Shown: piece by piece, positions 44,131 through 57,700 of the stretch
How the letters are laid out: each line of letters begins with the position of its first letter
How positions within the stretch are numbered: position 1 is the stretch's first letter
Assembly: GCA_023213395.1 (NCBI GenBank)
Contig: CM041465.1
Coordinates: 72,361,741 to 72,425,740, forward strand
Length of the DNA stretch: 64,000 bases
Reading direction: 5' to 3'
Source: Cycas panzhihuaensis
Taxonomy: Eukaryota > Cycadophyta
Program-made: the position numbers and the translations under genes
Notes under the pieces: model-generated
Seen by the model: only the letters and a program-made list of their open reading frames with translations
Database searches by the model: none
What the model was told of the DNA's origin: nothing

Positions 44131-45800
44131 TGTGATGTATGGTTTTCTCCATTGACCCATCCCTCTCCCCTGATGATCCCTCTCACTTTGACTCCGACCA
44201 AGAGGCTGATGATGAAACCCATGATGATCTTGCACTAGACCCCCAACCTGAAGTATCTATATCCAATATCACCACTTCCTCCTGCCTTGAACCCCTAAGA
44301 GTTAGAGGCACTCTTCACAAGACTCCAATATCTATCTTGATCTATGGTGGTGCATCACTTAACTTCATTGATATTTTGATAGCTAAATAACTTAACCTAT
44401 GTATTTTCCTAAAAAATAGCTTCACATGTTCTCTACCAGGGTACTAGAAACTCCATTGTATAGGTGTTATTAAAAACCTCCAAGTTCAAATTGGCTCATA
44501 CCTTCTGGTGTCAGACTTCTATGCCTTGTTAATAGGAGGAATTGATGCCATCTTAGGGATTCAATGGTTGCAAACACTAGGGACCTATAGAATGAACAAC
44601 TCTCCTACAAATCCATTCATTACCTTCAAAGACCACATGGGATGAAATCATAAAATTTATAGAATGCAATCCTCCTTTAACCAAGTGGTCTCTCCCGAAC
44701 GTATAAAATGCCATCTTAAATCTCACCTAGGTTATATAGTCTACCTCAATAATATTCAAATTGAACCACAAATTTATCCACACATTTAGGATGTCATTAC
44801 CTAATATCAATAAGTATTCGCCCCTCTGCCTACCACTACCCCTCTCGATCACGGTTTCTATCATACAACTGACCTCCAATCTAACCATGACCCTATCAGC
44901 CTTCGACCTTATTATTACTCATACTTCCAAAAGAATGAAATCGAGAAACTCATAAATGAGCTCCTCGACATGGGCATAATCCAACCAAGTAAAAGCCCTT
45001 ATGCAACCCCAATTATCTTAGTTCGGAAGAAGGATGGATCCTTTTGCCTCTACGTTGACTATAGGGAATTAAATAAGATTACCATTAAAAATAAGTTTCT
45101 CACCCCTTGCATAGATGACATGCTAGATGAAATCCATGGTGCAACCATCTTTTCTAAGTTAGACCTCTAATCTGGTTACTACTAAATCCCAATTTCCCCA
45201 CACGATTGTCATAAGATAACATTTCACACACATCATGACAATTTTGAGTTTCGAGCAATGCCCTTTGGCCTTTGCAATGCCCTGACAACCTTCCAAGCTC
45301 TCATGAATAAAATCTTTGGGCCCTACCTTTGAAAGTTTGTCATAGTTTTATTTAATAACATTCTTATTTATAGTGCCTACTTGGATCTCCATATCCAACA
45401 CTTAGAAATTGTTCTCTAAATATTACAAAACCACCAACTCTATGCAAAACTATCTAAGTATAATTTTGGACAATCAGAACTCAAATATTTGGGTCACATT
45501 ATATCATCAGAAGGGGTACGCGTAGACCCTGATAAAATATTGGTCATCACAACGTAGCCAATACCCTTACCTAACTACGATCATTTCTTGGGCTCACAAG
45601 GTTTTATCAATGCTTTGTGCATAACTATGCTGCTCTTACCACCCCATTAACCAACCTCCTTCGTAAAGAGGCTTGTCAATGGTCTCTCGAAGTAGATGCT
45701 TCCTTTTCCCACCTTAAGGTCGTAATGACCTCCACTCTAGTCCTCATTACTCTTGATTTTAACTAACCCTTCTAACTTGGATGTGATGCTTCAGGGTTTG
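44131..45800 (+). pseudogene. Gyp-K protease and reverse transcriptase
   Basis: Protease: QPEVSISNITTSSCLEPLRV then ISILIYGGASLNFIDI (about 44,325-44,372), with the catalytic aspartate changed to tyrosine (D-G-G to Y-G-G). Reverse transcriptase: [33 protein letters not shown] (about 45,055-45,100), MPFGLCNAL, and LFNNILIYS (about 45,350-45,376) where the YFDD aspartates are both asparagine, explained by two G to A changes. KYNFGQSELKYLGHIIS follows. Broken by stops at former CAG/TGG codons. Confidence 0.88.
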
Positions 45801-47560
45801 GTTTAGGTGTAGTCCTAATGCAAGACTCTCATCCCATTGCATTTGAAATCCAAAAATTAAAAGATCATGAGCTTCATCTCTCTACATATTAGAAAGAAAT
45901 AAAGGCTATTCTCCATGCTATTGATAAATGGTGGTAATATCTCTAAGTCTCTAAGTTCACTATTCTCACGGATAATCGTAGCCTCCATAATTTATTGACT
46001 CAACTAGTCTTGTCTGAAGAACAAGCTAAGTGGGTTCATCAATTACAAGTATTTGACTCAATAGTATATAAAAAAGGCAAAGACAATACAATGGCATATG
46101 CCCTTCACATCTCCATCCTGACGACAATGTTCTTAACCCAAGCCTCCATGCCATCAACAACCTCTAACCACTTTGGCTTGATGAACTATGTATTGAAAAT
46201 CAAGCCCCGCTAGACTATCCTAATTAGAGGGAAAAAGTTCTCACCCATAAAGGTTGGTCAACCTTCAACAATCACCTCCTCTACCACAATCGTATCTTTG
46301 TCCATCACTCCTCCTCATTCATCCCTAAAATCCTAATATAATACCACTCATCCCCCCTCGACGGCCACTCTGGCTTTGATAAGACTTATCAATGGATTCA
46401 TGTAGATTTCTTTTGGCCCCATATGAAGACCACCATATTCACCTTCATATTTGAATGTGACACCTATCAATGAAATAAAGTAGAGACCAAACCTATTCCT
46501 GGCCTTCTCAAACCATTAAATATTCCACAAGGCAAGTGGCAAGATATTGCCATAGACTTCATCATAGGCCTACCTCCATCTGCTGGGTTTGACTCTATTT
46601 GGGTACTCATATTCATCCTCCTGTATCGCTGACTTATATGTCTAATTTATATTACACCTCCATGGCTTCCCATCATCTATTGTTTGTGACCGAGACCCTA
46701 AGTTTACTAGCTCATTTTGGCAATAACTCTTTAAGGCTATTGGAACCTCATTTAACATGAGCTCTGCCTACCACCCATAAATAGATGGCCAATCTGAGGT
46801 TCTAAACAAAACTTTAGAAACTTATCTATGTTGCTTTACCTCAGAACACCAAGCTAAGCAGACCTCATGGCTTGCCCTAGTTGAGTATTGGTATAACTCC
46901 TCCCATCATTCTGTCATTAGTATGTCTCCCTTTTTTACTCTTTATAGATACCACCCACCTTCCCACTATACCCTATCCACAAACTTTAGAACAACTTATG
47001 TGCAATAAAATCTTAAAGAAATGGATCAAATCTTGCATGCCCTTTGACAAAATTTTGCCACTGCCTGAAATCAAATGAAGCAATTTGCAGAGCGCCACTG
47101 ATTTGATCGATCCTTTGATATTGGAGATCTTGTATACCTTTGCCTCCAACCTTATAAGCAATAATCACTCAAGTCACATTAAGGGCATAAACTAAGCCCC
47201 CACTACTATGGCCCTTATAAGATACTGCACAAAATTGGTAAAGTTGCTTATGCCCTTGAACTCCTCCCAAACATAATATCTATAATGTCTTCCATGTGTC
47301 CTGCATAAAAAAATACCTTAGAGCTAAAGTTACACCCTACACAACCCTACCCATTCTCTCTAAAGAGTAAACTCTTATAATTCCTCCCAATAAAATTGTT
47401 TCTAGTCGCCAGCACCCCCTCCAGAATTGCACTATTTTTGAACACTTGGTATAGTGGGTTGGCTGTGATGCAGATGAAGCTACTTGGGAGCTAGACGAGT
47501 TCATCCAGCAACATCCTCATCTCCAACACTGTGAGGACTCAATGTCTCAGAGGGGGGACC
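45801..47560 (+). pseudogene. Gyp-K RNase H, integrase and chromodomain
   Basis: RNase H end: VLSEEQAKWVHQLQVFD, then KKGKDNTMAYAL (46,000-46,110). Integrase: zinc region, KWQDIAIDFIIGLPPS-like text near 46,530-46,580, CDRDPKF-like text near 46,690 and SSAYHP-like text near 46,760. The chromodomain (47,429-47,520) reads VWVGCDADEATWELDEF after a leading stop. The polyprotein ends with a stop near 47,562 at the purine tract AGAGGGGGGACC (47,549-47,560). Confidence 0.83.
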
Positions 47561-47901
47561 TGTAACATAACCCCACCTTTTCTTAACAAGCGGGAACCAC
47601 CAACAAGTAAGGATTAAGGGGTTTAGTAAGTTATGTATATGGACTGCTAAGTCGTCCAATAAGATGTAAGGCTGCTAGGGCCACCAATAGAATCATTAAG
47701 GATGAAGACCCTTACTTGTGTATTTAAAGGGTTAAATCACTTGTAATGTGATTGAGTATGGTATCTTGAAAGGAGAAAGTACTTCAATACTTATTTTGGC
47801 GATTCATTTTCTGTGATCTGCTTGTGCACTCGTGTTATTTGGCTTTATTTTCTACTAATTAACACTCCTACGAGCCCAGATTTCTAAGAAGGAATGGTCC
47901 A
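47561..47901 (+). repeat. Gyp-K 3' LTR (341 bp)
   Basis: Starts TGTAACATAACCCCACC, ends ATGGTCCA; followed by AGAAC and J2. Confidence 0.95.
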
Positions 47902-47906
47902 AGAAC

Positions 47907-48946
47907 TCTCATGGGTAGTCACCTATATTCAAGATATATTTAGAGTCTTTAAGACTTAAACCACTTAACTCTCTAACCTTTGAGTAGTGGCTAAAGGTTC
48001 CATGATTCACCAAGCATGTATTAGTTCCCAAGTCCATCATGTTACCCTAATCTTTAAATGGATTTAGAATAATATCCCATATAGGAGAGATGAAAACTTC
48101 ATTCCTCCCCCATGAATCATTAGCATGGTTCATCATGTTAACCCTCCTAAATGAGCCTAAACTATGGAATTCTTTGAAATCAACTTAAACTACCTATGTT
48201 TCAAAATGAGTTTAAACTACATACACTTGGAAATGAGTTTAAGTTACTTATGCTATAATATGAGCCTAAACTACCATTATGCTTTGAAATGAGCTTAAAT
48301 TATACTACACTCCTCTATAAGTATAAACTAGAATCATGCTTCTAAAAGAAGCCTAAATTTTTCTCACTCTATCAAGAGTGAAAAAATTAGAAAAAAAAAA
48401 AATGAACCTCAAATTAACCATTTAAAAGGTAAAACTATGATGATCCATGTTACTATGTCGAGAAGGTATATCATGATATATCAAACTTTTATGTCTATTA
48501 AGGCACCCTATACTCTATCATAAGCAAAACTTTGTCCCTTAGGCAACCCCCATGGGGGTATTACACTCCCCTATGAGTATAAACTAGGTATTACACTTCT
48601 TTAAGAGTATAAATCAACATTACATTCCTCTACAAGTATAAACTAGCTTTAAACTTCATCACAAGTATAAACTATCATCTATTGATATCATCTTCCAAAA
48701 CAATAAGAAACAAAATTTTAAACTTGAAAACCCAAAAATATATATATATGTGTGTGTACATATTGGATATAATTTAACTATGAAATTAAGAATAAACTAT
48801 TTTTGTGTCTATAAGTGTTGTATGTGTATCATATACCATTTATGAGATAAAGTAAATAGTGCATATATAATACTGAGAGCTCAAAATATAATGATATATG
48901 TCTAATACAAAAGTATGGATGATAATGTAGGAGCTCAAGTTGACAT
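47907..48946 (+). repeat. J2 repeat unit, second part
   Basis: Continues J2 after Gyp-K and matches J1 at 19,380-20,010 and then 37,304-37,600. It contains the AATGAGCCTAAACTA array (48,140-48,330) and the GAGTATAAACTA array (48,555-48,680). Ends at GACAT (48,942-48,946), the left target duplication of the N-element. Confidence 0.8.
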
Positions 48947-49472
48947 TATTGTAATATTTGATATTATCATATACGTAATCCTTAATGTTAATGATAGTGG
49001 ACACATATGTAAACCTACCAATTGGATGCATTGAGAGATGTGATACATATATATATTTATATTTATATAAATATACTATTAGATGATGTAAAGACCGAGA
49101 GAAATAATAGGCTACTCACGAAGTGACTATTGATATAAATATGTATACACATTATTTAAGAACATGAAAAAGGATTAAGAAAGAAGATGTATTTATTTTG
49201 ATATCTAAAAGGAGCTCTAAGCTCTATCTTATCCCATGGTTTTCCCATACTAGGTTTTCTATGTCTAAATTTGTTGGCTCTCATGTAATGAATGCTTCGT
49301 GAATGCTTATTGATGTATGTTTTTGTTATTGATACTTTATATTATTGTTTATTCTTTATATATGTATAATTCTTATGTGATAAATTATTATTTACTCATG
49401 CTTATTATATTTTTGTTGTGTATACTCACTATATCACATTATAATATCAAACTTAAATTCTAAATTCTAACA
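48947..49472 (+). repeat. N-element 5' LTR (526 bp)
   Basis: Starts TATTGTAATATTTGATATT (from TGTTGGAATAT), ends ATTCTAACA. Aligns with 59,487-59,987 along its length. Confidence 0.83.
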
Positions 49473-49484
49473 TGGTATTTAAGC
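49473..49484 (+). promoter_or_regulatory. N-element primer-binding site
   Basis: TGGTATTTAAGC immediately after the 5' LTR, a 9-of-12 match to TGGTATCAGAGC. Confidence 0.65.
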
Positions 49485-52400
49485 TTGGTTGTTAGCCATA
49501 TTGTTAAAGATATTATGCGAGTAAGTTAAAGCCTATTCGAGTTAGATTAATGAGCCAATACAGGAACCTATATACCAGTGATAGAGTAGTGGCAAAGGCA
49601 GTATATGAGTGAGTACATGAACTTATATGCTAGTGATAGAGTTAGTATATGAGCTAGTTATGAGGTGAATTTTTTAGCTAGAAATCTTAATATACTGGTG
49701 ATATGTGATCATGCTTCTAGGACAAGAATAAGTTGATGAAGATGAGATGATATCAGCATACAATAATGATGAAAATATATATAGATGTGATGAAGCCATA
49801 TAATAAAATAATAGTATTAATGGGTATATTAATTTAAATTTATGTAGAAATATATTTAAGCATATTAGTACCATATATTTAAAGCATTTAGGTATTTAAG
49901 TGGGTCAATAAAATGATGAAGAAATAAGAGCAAACTATTGTTAGTTGTGTTCACCTATATAGGTTGTCCACCTGCAGAGGTAACTGAGATTTTAAGAGAC
50001 TAGACACCTCACCAAATCTCATAATTAGCAATAATAGATTATTTATGAGAGTATATAGTCCAAGTAAGACTGATCATCTTGTAAGAATAAATGACATCCA
50101 ATACCCAATCAATATGTGAAACAGATAGTAGGCCTATACAATATGATGAGCGACATATTAATAGGTATTTATAACAATAAAGAAGATAGGTATGAGGTAA
50201 TATTTTATAGTTAAAAGGAGGGATGATAATATTAGAATCCTAGGAACCTAATACAAAACCCTGTGGCTATAAACTTAATGTGTTAATTCCTAATTGTACA
50301 AGGTTTTTATCTTCTAAAACTTGTAGTATGATAGAGTGGGTTTTTACCAAACCCTTAGTATAAAAAGTGAGGCCTAATAGAATAGATGAGAAAGGATAAT
50401 GTTTTGAGTGATATCTAAAGGCACATTTTTCTTTTTTTTATTCTTAGAGCCCAAGAGTAGAGCTATTGACATAGAGTATTCATACCCTAACTCTCAAATT
50501 TATACAATGTACATTACTTTTAATATTCTTTGGATCAAATTTTTTTAAAGAATATTTTAAAAACCTAGACAGATAGGGGTAATTTATTATGATTTACTAG
50601 CCCACTCTACTTGATAATAGTGAACATACTTAGATTGAGAAAATCCTAAGCATGTAATAGAAGATGAGCCACACTACCTAATGCACAACATGAGGACACC
50701 TATAAATAATAAAGATTTACCTATAACTAAATAAAGAAAACCCATGCACATTTGCATGTAGCTATCCCATGGAGGGAATATAAAAGTAAGAGCCACCATA
50801 GCATGCCCTATAGCTAGCCACCCCTATCACCAAAATATAGAGAAACCGTCACCTTTACCCATGAAGCCATTACAAAAATATAGATCTTGAAATTGCATCC
50901 ATATCAATCACCATAGAGAATTTTACAAAGTGAATTAAAGTTCATAAATATAGATGTGTAAAAAACACAACACCTTGAAACAATTTAAAGATATAACAAA
51001 TGAAGAAGAATATCCTCATCTGCACATAGGCATAAAAAAAATTGATATTATAAAAAAACTTTTAGTTTGATTTTTGAATTTAATTATTTTGGATAAACTT
51101 TTAGATCTATAGTCCCCTTCAATCTAATAGCAAGTGGTCATATGGAGAGCTAACATAACTGGGGGCTAAACCATTTGAGGGTAAACTTTAAAATCAAATA
51201 AAATAAATGTTATAAAATAAAAATTATAAACCTCCTTCATTTTAGCATGAGGTTATATTGTTGAGAAGACAAGGTCCCACTAACTTAAAACTGCCACCAA
51301 GATCTAAACTATTTTGCAACTAGTTACAAGAATTGAAACTAAAATTTAACATACAAGTTTTTAAACCATAGATAATATAATAAAATGAATTAGAAATCTA
51401 AAGCATTATATATACACCCGATATAATAGGGTAAAACCCTAGAAGTGTGTTAGGGAAACATCCACATAGGAAAGGTATCAATCTTTATTGTTAAAGAATG
51501 GAGAAATATGCATAATTTGTAGTAGAATACTCATAGCAACAATAACCAACTACTCAACTCTTCATATTAAACCCAATATATCAAACACCATTAACATAAT
51601 GAAAAAAGACTCTAAATTAGGCTATATGAGAGAGTCATACAAGGGATAAATCTCAACCATAGAATCTAGGGTATTTTGAGAGAACGAACATGATTCTCTT
51701 TATAATTTAGTATGCTTTTCAATGCTATCTTTTTGGGTCGAGGGCTATCACTTCTGAACCCCCTCTTTGAAGGGGGGTTTTAGCTCCCCCCATATCCTCT
51801 AGTTAAGGGGGGCTCTTGCCCCCCTTGGAAATCCCCGAGGAAGTTTAGGGGGGAAACTGCGCTGCTAACCTGTCAAAATTTTAGCCTCCAAAACATTGTT
51901 GTAATATTATCTAACACATATGAGTGGCCAATGGCCTAAGGCAAAGGGGTTAAAGTAATTTCATAAGTATTTCTTATTTTTTTATGGCATATTGGTGATC
52001 TTTCAATCATAACTTTTCATTATAATATCCATTTTTCGAACTATCAGTTGTGTTGAAAAGAGAAATTTGAGACACTCAAATTAAGTGATTGCAAGAAATA
52101 TTTTAGAGATTAGGTAACAAAGATATTAATGGGTAAAGTTGATCAAAATGCTCTTAATCTTATGAAAGATATTTCATAATCTTTTTTTTTTTTTAATTTC
52201 ACATATTCTGATGTTTTCAAAGGTCCCCAATATGATGACGATGTTATTATTGGTTGATGAAGAAATAAAAAGAAATTTTTATTTGAAATGGAATAATTTA
52301 AGGCTCATAACAGATGAAAAATTCATGAAGTAGGATATATTTATTGAAATATTAATATGAAAATATTTTTGATATGCCTGATATAAAAATACTACTTGGA

Positions 52401-53260
52401 ATTTACATATTTAGTTTAGTGGATGTGCAACACTAGTGAAATGATAAATTACCTAATTTATTTAGATACCTATTCTTGAATGAATGATTGATGAAACCTA
52501 TTTTTAATGATGATGACACCACCTAATATCTTGATAAATGGCTAAGTTTGATTCTTTAATGTTAGAGATATAACTATTTGATGAGAATTCCACCTGCTTA
52601 TGAGACAATAAGAAAAGTCTCATATGTTTGATTACTTAACATACCAAATTAGCTATTGAGTTTATCTAGCTAATAATTAGGTGTTGAGTTTATCTAGTTG
52701 GTAGCAGAAAGTATTTGTTAGTGAGAAATATGACTAATGATATGTAAGATAAGTATGTGATGTGTTAGAAAAACTCAAGAAGCTTTTGATCAGTAAATGG
52801 CAAATGATAATTGATGATCTTTGTAGTGTTAATTGTGACAAAGAATGGTGTCAAACTCCAACCCAGTTCAATGAGGCTTGATTTGTACTCCATGGCCTCA
52901 TTTCTATCATGTCATTTCAATGATTTAGGATTCAATATGAGTTTTTTATGATGGTCTTTTACTAATTATTCATGCATAGGTTATGATAGATCTAGGATGG
53001 CACTAACATGGATTTGCTTAAGATGCTTTAAGTGAAACCTATTAGGATTATTTAGTGGATTTTAGTTGGTATCATTCTTACTTTTGGGCCTTACATATGC
53101 ATGCAGGTTACCAAACCCCAATCCTTAATCTCATATTCATAGTCTCCCATGTTTATATGTCATTGCATGTAATTACAAATAAGTCCTCCTTTATAAATTC
53201 TCGATAGTAGGCCTTGGCTAGGAGGTACATGTTATTGGCTATTGTTTTTTTTATTTTTAA
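49485..53260 (+). other. N-element internal region, no gene recognised
   Basis: AT-rich and without coding signal. Loose repeats of CTAGTGATAGAGT occur at 49,570-49,700. At 50,214-50,226 AAAAGGAGGGATGATAAT resembles a purine tract plus LTR start, but no partner LTR was found. A strongly G/C-run-rich patch lies at 51,757-51,860 (separate entry). Open frames of 60-66 codons on the minus strand have no family resemblance. Confidence 0.55.
51757..51860. repeat. Cluster of G-run/C-run hairpins
   Basis: Six alternating runs of five or six C or G. Perfect inverted repeats include AAGGGGGG-CTCTTG-CCCCCCTT (51,805-51,826) and GGGGGG-TTTTAGCT-CCCCCC (51,772-51,791). The surrounding kilobases are AT-rich, so it stands out. 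Confidence 0.8.
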
Positions 53261-53639
53261 CAGTTAATAGAAATACTTTTCTTTTTCTCTTAGTCCAGTG
53301 GATTCAATAGAGCATGATCCAGCACATGCACATAATATTACGCAAGATCTGAGGCCTCAATCTATTTAGTCCTTGAAACCTCTATAAGAATGCTTCAAAT
53401 GGAACATGAATAACTCATCTTCTTAAACAATAAACAAAATTGTCTCCTCAATAAAGTTTAAGATTTCTTCTTCTTTAATCCACACGATCTAGTTATTCAA
53501 GTTCATGTTTTATAGTATGAGAATTAGAACAATATCACAGATGAATAGATCTTAAGTGTGTTATTAGGAATTATGAATTATGATACTAATATAATTACCT
53601 TCCCTATTGAAGACATTAACAGCATTTATATGGAGCTTT

Positions 53640-54186
53640 AGGCAAAAACCCTCATTGGTAAGTTCAATAATTTGTACCCTTCTATTTATTCTCTTAAAGA
53701 TTTGGCAAAATCTATATGGGGACCCATCTAATTAAATAAAGTTATATTCAATCTCAAAGGTAAAGGTTTCTTCAATATCTTCTTCTCTAATTTAGTAGAC
53801 CTAGAAAAGGTTCTATATATTGGCCCATGGTTCATATGTAACATGGGCCTGACTCTTTAGCATTAGACACTAGTGTTTGACCCAAGCAACCCAAGGCCTC
53901 TAAAAATCCTAGTCTAGGTTAGATTATCCTTTTTACTTGATGGATTTAGAGAGTGGGAGTATCTTATTAAAATGAGCTCCATGTTAGGCAAGGCCATCAA
54001 ATTGGATTCAAATACCATAGATCACATAATAAGAGGAGTGGCAAAAGTGTGTGCCGAGATTAACATGACCAAACTACTAAAGGAACACTTATTTATTAAG
54101 GTATCCAATAGATCAATAAAAATTAATCTAGATTATGAAAGAGTTCCTTTTAGATGCATCACTTGCCACAACATTGGGCACGTATG
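53640..54186 (+). pseudogene. LINE ORF1
   Basis: DUF4283-like domain: TLIGKFNNLYPSIYSLKDLAKSIWG, GKGFFNIFFSN, DLEKVLYIGPWF, a stop-rich stretch, then MLGKAIKLDSNTID, VCAEINMTKLL (open 53,972-54,187) and a zinc knuckle CITCHNIGHV (54,154-54,181). It is the nucleic-acid-binding ORF1 protein of plant L1 elements. Broken by at least four stops; the start codon is not preserved. Confidence 0.8.
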
Positions 54187-54789
54187 AAAGTTTTATTATC
54201 TATTTTAAGCATTCTAGACCCCTAGAGAGATAAAGTTATCTTAGACCAAATGCCCCCTAACTAGCTAGTAGCCAATAAGGTCAATAGAGAGAAAGAGCAA
54301 CATGTAGGAAATGATCCAAATATCAATGGAATAATTTCTTAAACCCACATAGAAATGACTAACTATCAATGTCATTTGATAATAGCTCATATAAGAGATG
54401 ATGCTGGGTGGACACTTGTTACTAATTAAATAAGAAACAAAGGTAAAAGTCACCTTATAAGTGCTCAATCTCCTCAACCAAAGTCCAATGACTCCTAAGA
54501 CCAACACAAGAAAAGGTTAAAGGCTACTACTCTATTTCAAGGGCAATCATCAGAAGCCACCATTATAGCTATTCCAAGGCATAGATAAGATAACCTTATC
54601 GATATGCGCATGGATGGAGCAAACTCCCTAGACAATATCTTATAAACCCAATGGTTAAAAACTCCCAATGCGAATGATCTTTAGTTATAATATCATATGC
54701 ACAACTACAATGAAATTCTATATCACACTCAACTTAAAACAATGGTTCATACTACTTCCTCTTAGCCTAATGGAAAAAAAAAATCTTTT

Positions 54790-57700
54790 AGTTATTACCT
54801 AGAACATTAGGGGAATTGGCCATCCCCATTTTTAAAATTGCATTGAGCTAAAGCACATCATTTTCCACCATTATCCCTATTTTCTTATCCTCACATAGAC
54901 TCACATTATTTCTAATAGTGATATCCAAATCACCATCTATAGTAATTAGCTTTCAACCCAATGGAAAGTAATTCTTCCAAATCAACTAAATAAAGGTCTC
55001 TACATTCTATGGAATAATTAGTAGGAGATGCTTCACTATATAAAAAGTCTATTTTATGATTGGTTGTACTTAAAAGTACAAAAAGATCAATTTGTTTGTT
55101 GGGTTATTGAGGTCTATACCTCAACAAATGCTTACATTAGACATAAAGGGTGGTAAGTTTTGGCAAATGTATTAAATTCCAACTTAGTTGATCATGACCA
55201 TATCCTTCTTTTGGGAGACTTTAATTTTGTAGAATCTCCATTCAACAAAATAGGTGGTAATATTAAAAGGCCATTCTAAAAGGATAATTCATCCTTCTTT
55301 GACCTTAAAGATAGATTTAATCCTTTAGAATTACCTTGGATTAGGCCTCTAAACTTTACTTGGATCAATAATCAGTTGGGTAATAACTTTATAGCTAAAA
55401 GGCTTAATAGAGCCTATATTTCCACTTCTCTTAGCCCTCTTATTACTCATTATGAATACATTTTAGTAATATTATCATGATGTCTAACCATATTCTAATC
55501 AAGATATAATTCTCCATTGTAGTTGATGTATCTAATTTAGGAAAGATAGTTTTCAAATTTAATATGAGCTTGCTCAAATTAGAGGAGTTTAGAAACTCTC
55601 TACAACAATGGTGGTCTGTCCTTTACAACTGATTAAGCTATTTAGTTAGTCTAGGTTCCTATTAGATAACATTTATAAAAGGCCTTAAATCTCACATTAA
55701 GTAGTTTGGCAAAGAGCATAAACATTGGTTCAAGGAACGAAAAGAATCCATGTTGCATACCTTTCGCTCAATACAAAAAGAATTTAAAGGGGGTAAATGA
55801 TCTCCCAATCTCTATACCAAGCTTCATGATCTTAATGATTAATTTCTCCTCATGCAGAAATAAGAAGTTGAAAAATAAAAAGCCTAGTTTAATATTCAAT
55901 GGAAACTTCATACTGAATAGAACTTAAAATTCTTTAATCATTATGCTAAATCCATGCAGCATCAATAAGCTCTAAAGTGTTTGTAGGTCTCTCCTCTTGA
56001 GATTATATATTCTTACCACAAAATTTAGAAAGAGATTTTCCAAGATTTTGATAATTTGTGGACCACTTAGGGCCTCTCTCCATCCAGGGCCTAAGCCTTG
56101 CAAATCATTCTCTCCAAAGTGTAACCTATTCTTAATGATTGTTGTAGGAATCTTAACAAATCTCTTAATAGACTAATCATAAAGGAGGAAATCCATAAAA
56201 TTATGATGAATCTTCCTTATGGAAAATCCCATGGCCCAGATGGAATGCCTATAGAGCTTTATTGGTTATTGAATTTGATGAGATACCCTAGTTACTAATT
56301 GATATTATAGAAGAGGTTCATAACATAGGTAAGATGCACCTAGCAATCAATGCAACCACAATCTCTTTAATTCCAAAAAATGGTACTCTTTCTACCATCC
56401 ACCATTAGAGATCCATTAGTCTCTACAACACCTCATATAAAATCATCACTAAGGTCTAATCTAATTAGTTCAAAGTGTTCCTTCCTTAAGTTATCAAAGA
56501 AAATTAAATAACTTTTATCAAAGATCAACATATAGCAGATAGTTTTACTATGATTACTAAGGCCCTTTATACTATATACATAAGAAGGCAATAAGTAACC
56601 TTGCTCAAATTAGATCTTAATAAAGCATATGACATAATGGAATGGGATTTTCTGCTTGACATTCTCCTCTAAAAGTATTTATAAATAATCTATATTATTT
56701 GGATTAGAGTTATGCTCTCCTCAATTTCGATGGCTATAAAAATCAACAGCTCATCTAATTATCTTATTTACACAAGTAAAGGAATTCATTAAGGCTGTCT
56801 ATTATCTACTTGTCTATTTATTATTGCCATGGATAGTCTATCTTCTTTATTAGAATGACTATAGTTAGTGGACCTTCTCTAAGACATTTTAATTGATGAA
56901 ATAGAGGGCACAATGCACTAGATTTTTGTAAACAATACCATTCTATTGGGCCAACCCTCAACCTTTTTACTCTTATAGTAGAGATGATGATTAATCATAG
57001 TAAATCCAATATTATTTTTAATGAAGCCATTTCATAGACTCAAACCTCATTGGTGACAATTCTCAAAATTTTATTTGCCCTTAGAACTACTATTTTGAAA
57101 TATCTAGGCATTCCAATAAACCTCTCTAGAGTGAAGATTATTGATCGGTGCCCTTATACCTTAAAAATTAAGAATAAGTTAGACTCATGGCCAACTAGGT
57201 CTCTTAATCTAGTAGACCACCAAAGTCTAATAAAATCTTCTCTAGCCCAAATGCTTAATTATCTAATTTCTATTATTCAAGCTCCTAAAGTAGTCTTCTC
57301 TATAATCTGAAGCTTATTTATAAGGTTCCTCTAGAAGTCTTAGTTGGATGAAACTAAGACACCATACCCAGTTAAGTAGATCATGATGTCAGATCATAAG
57401 GGATACAATGGTCTTGGTCTCAAAGACCCTTTTATTATGGTGTAAGTTAAAGAGGCAAAGTCATTGTGGGATCTTTAGACTAGAGAGAATAATAAGTGGG
57501 CTCACATTATTAGAAGGAAATACTATTTCTATTATGCTTCTAAATAAGAACTAGTGACTCCTAATCATACTAATAAAGGTTCTATCATTTGAAATTAGAT
57601 GGTCATAGCATGGGATAAACTTCACTACAATCCTAACTTTTCTCTAGCCTCAATAGGTCTCCATGTCAACTTTTGGATCGACAAATAACTACCCCCATGG

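Larger units (their letters stand above)
41492..47901 (+). mobile_element. Gyp-K, complete Ty3/gypsy chromovirus
   Basis: 6.41 kb with equal 341-bp LTRs, an exact primer site, a purine tract and perfect 5-bp duplications AGAAC (41,487-41,491 and 47,902-47,906) in J2. Full domain order gag to chromodomain. The reading frames are more broken than in Gyp-L; LTRs differ at roughly 35 of 341 positions, nearly all transitions. Confidence 0.95.

Noticed and set aside
50214-50600. Possible LTR start inside the N-element (AAAAGGAGGGATGATAAT)
   Set aside because: No second copy, primer site or target duplication was found; kept only as a remark.
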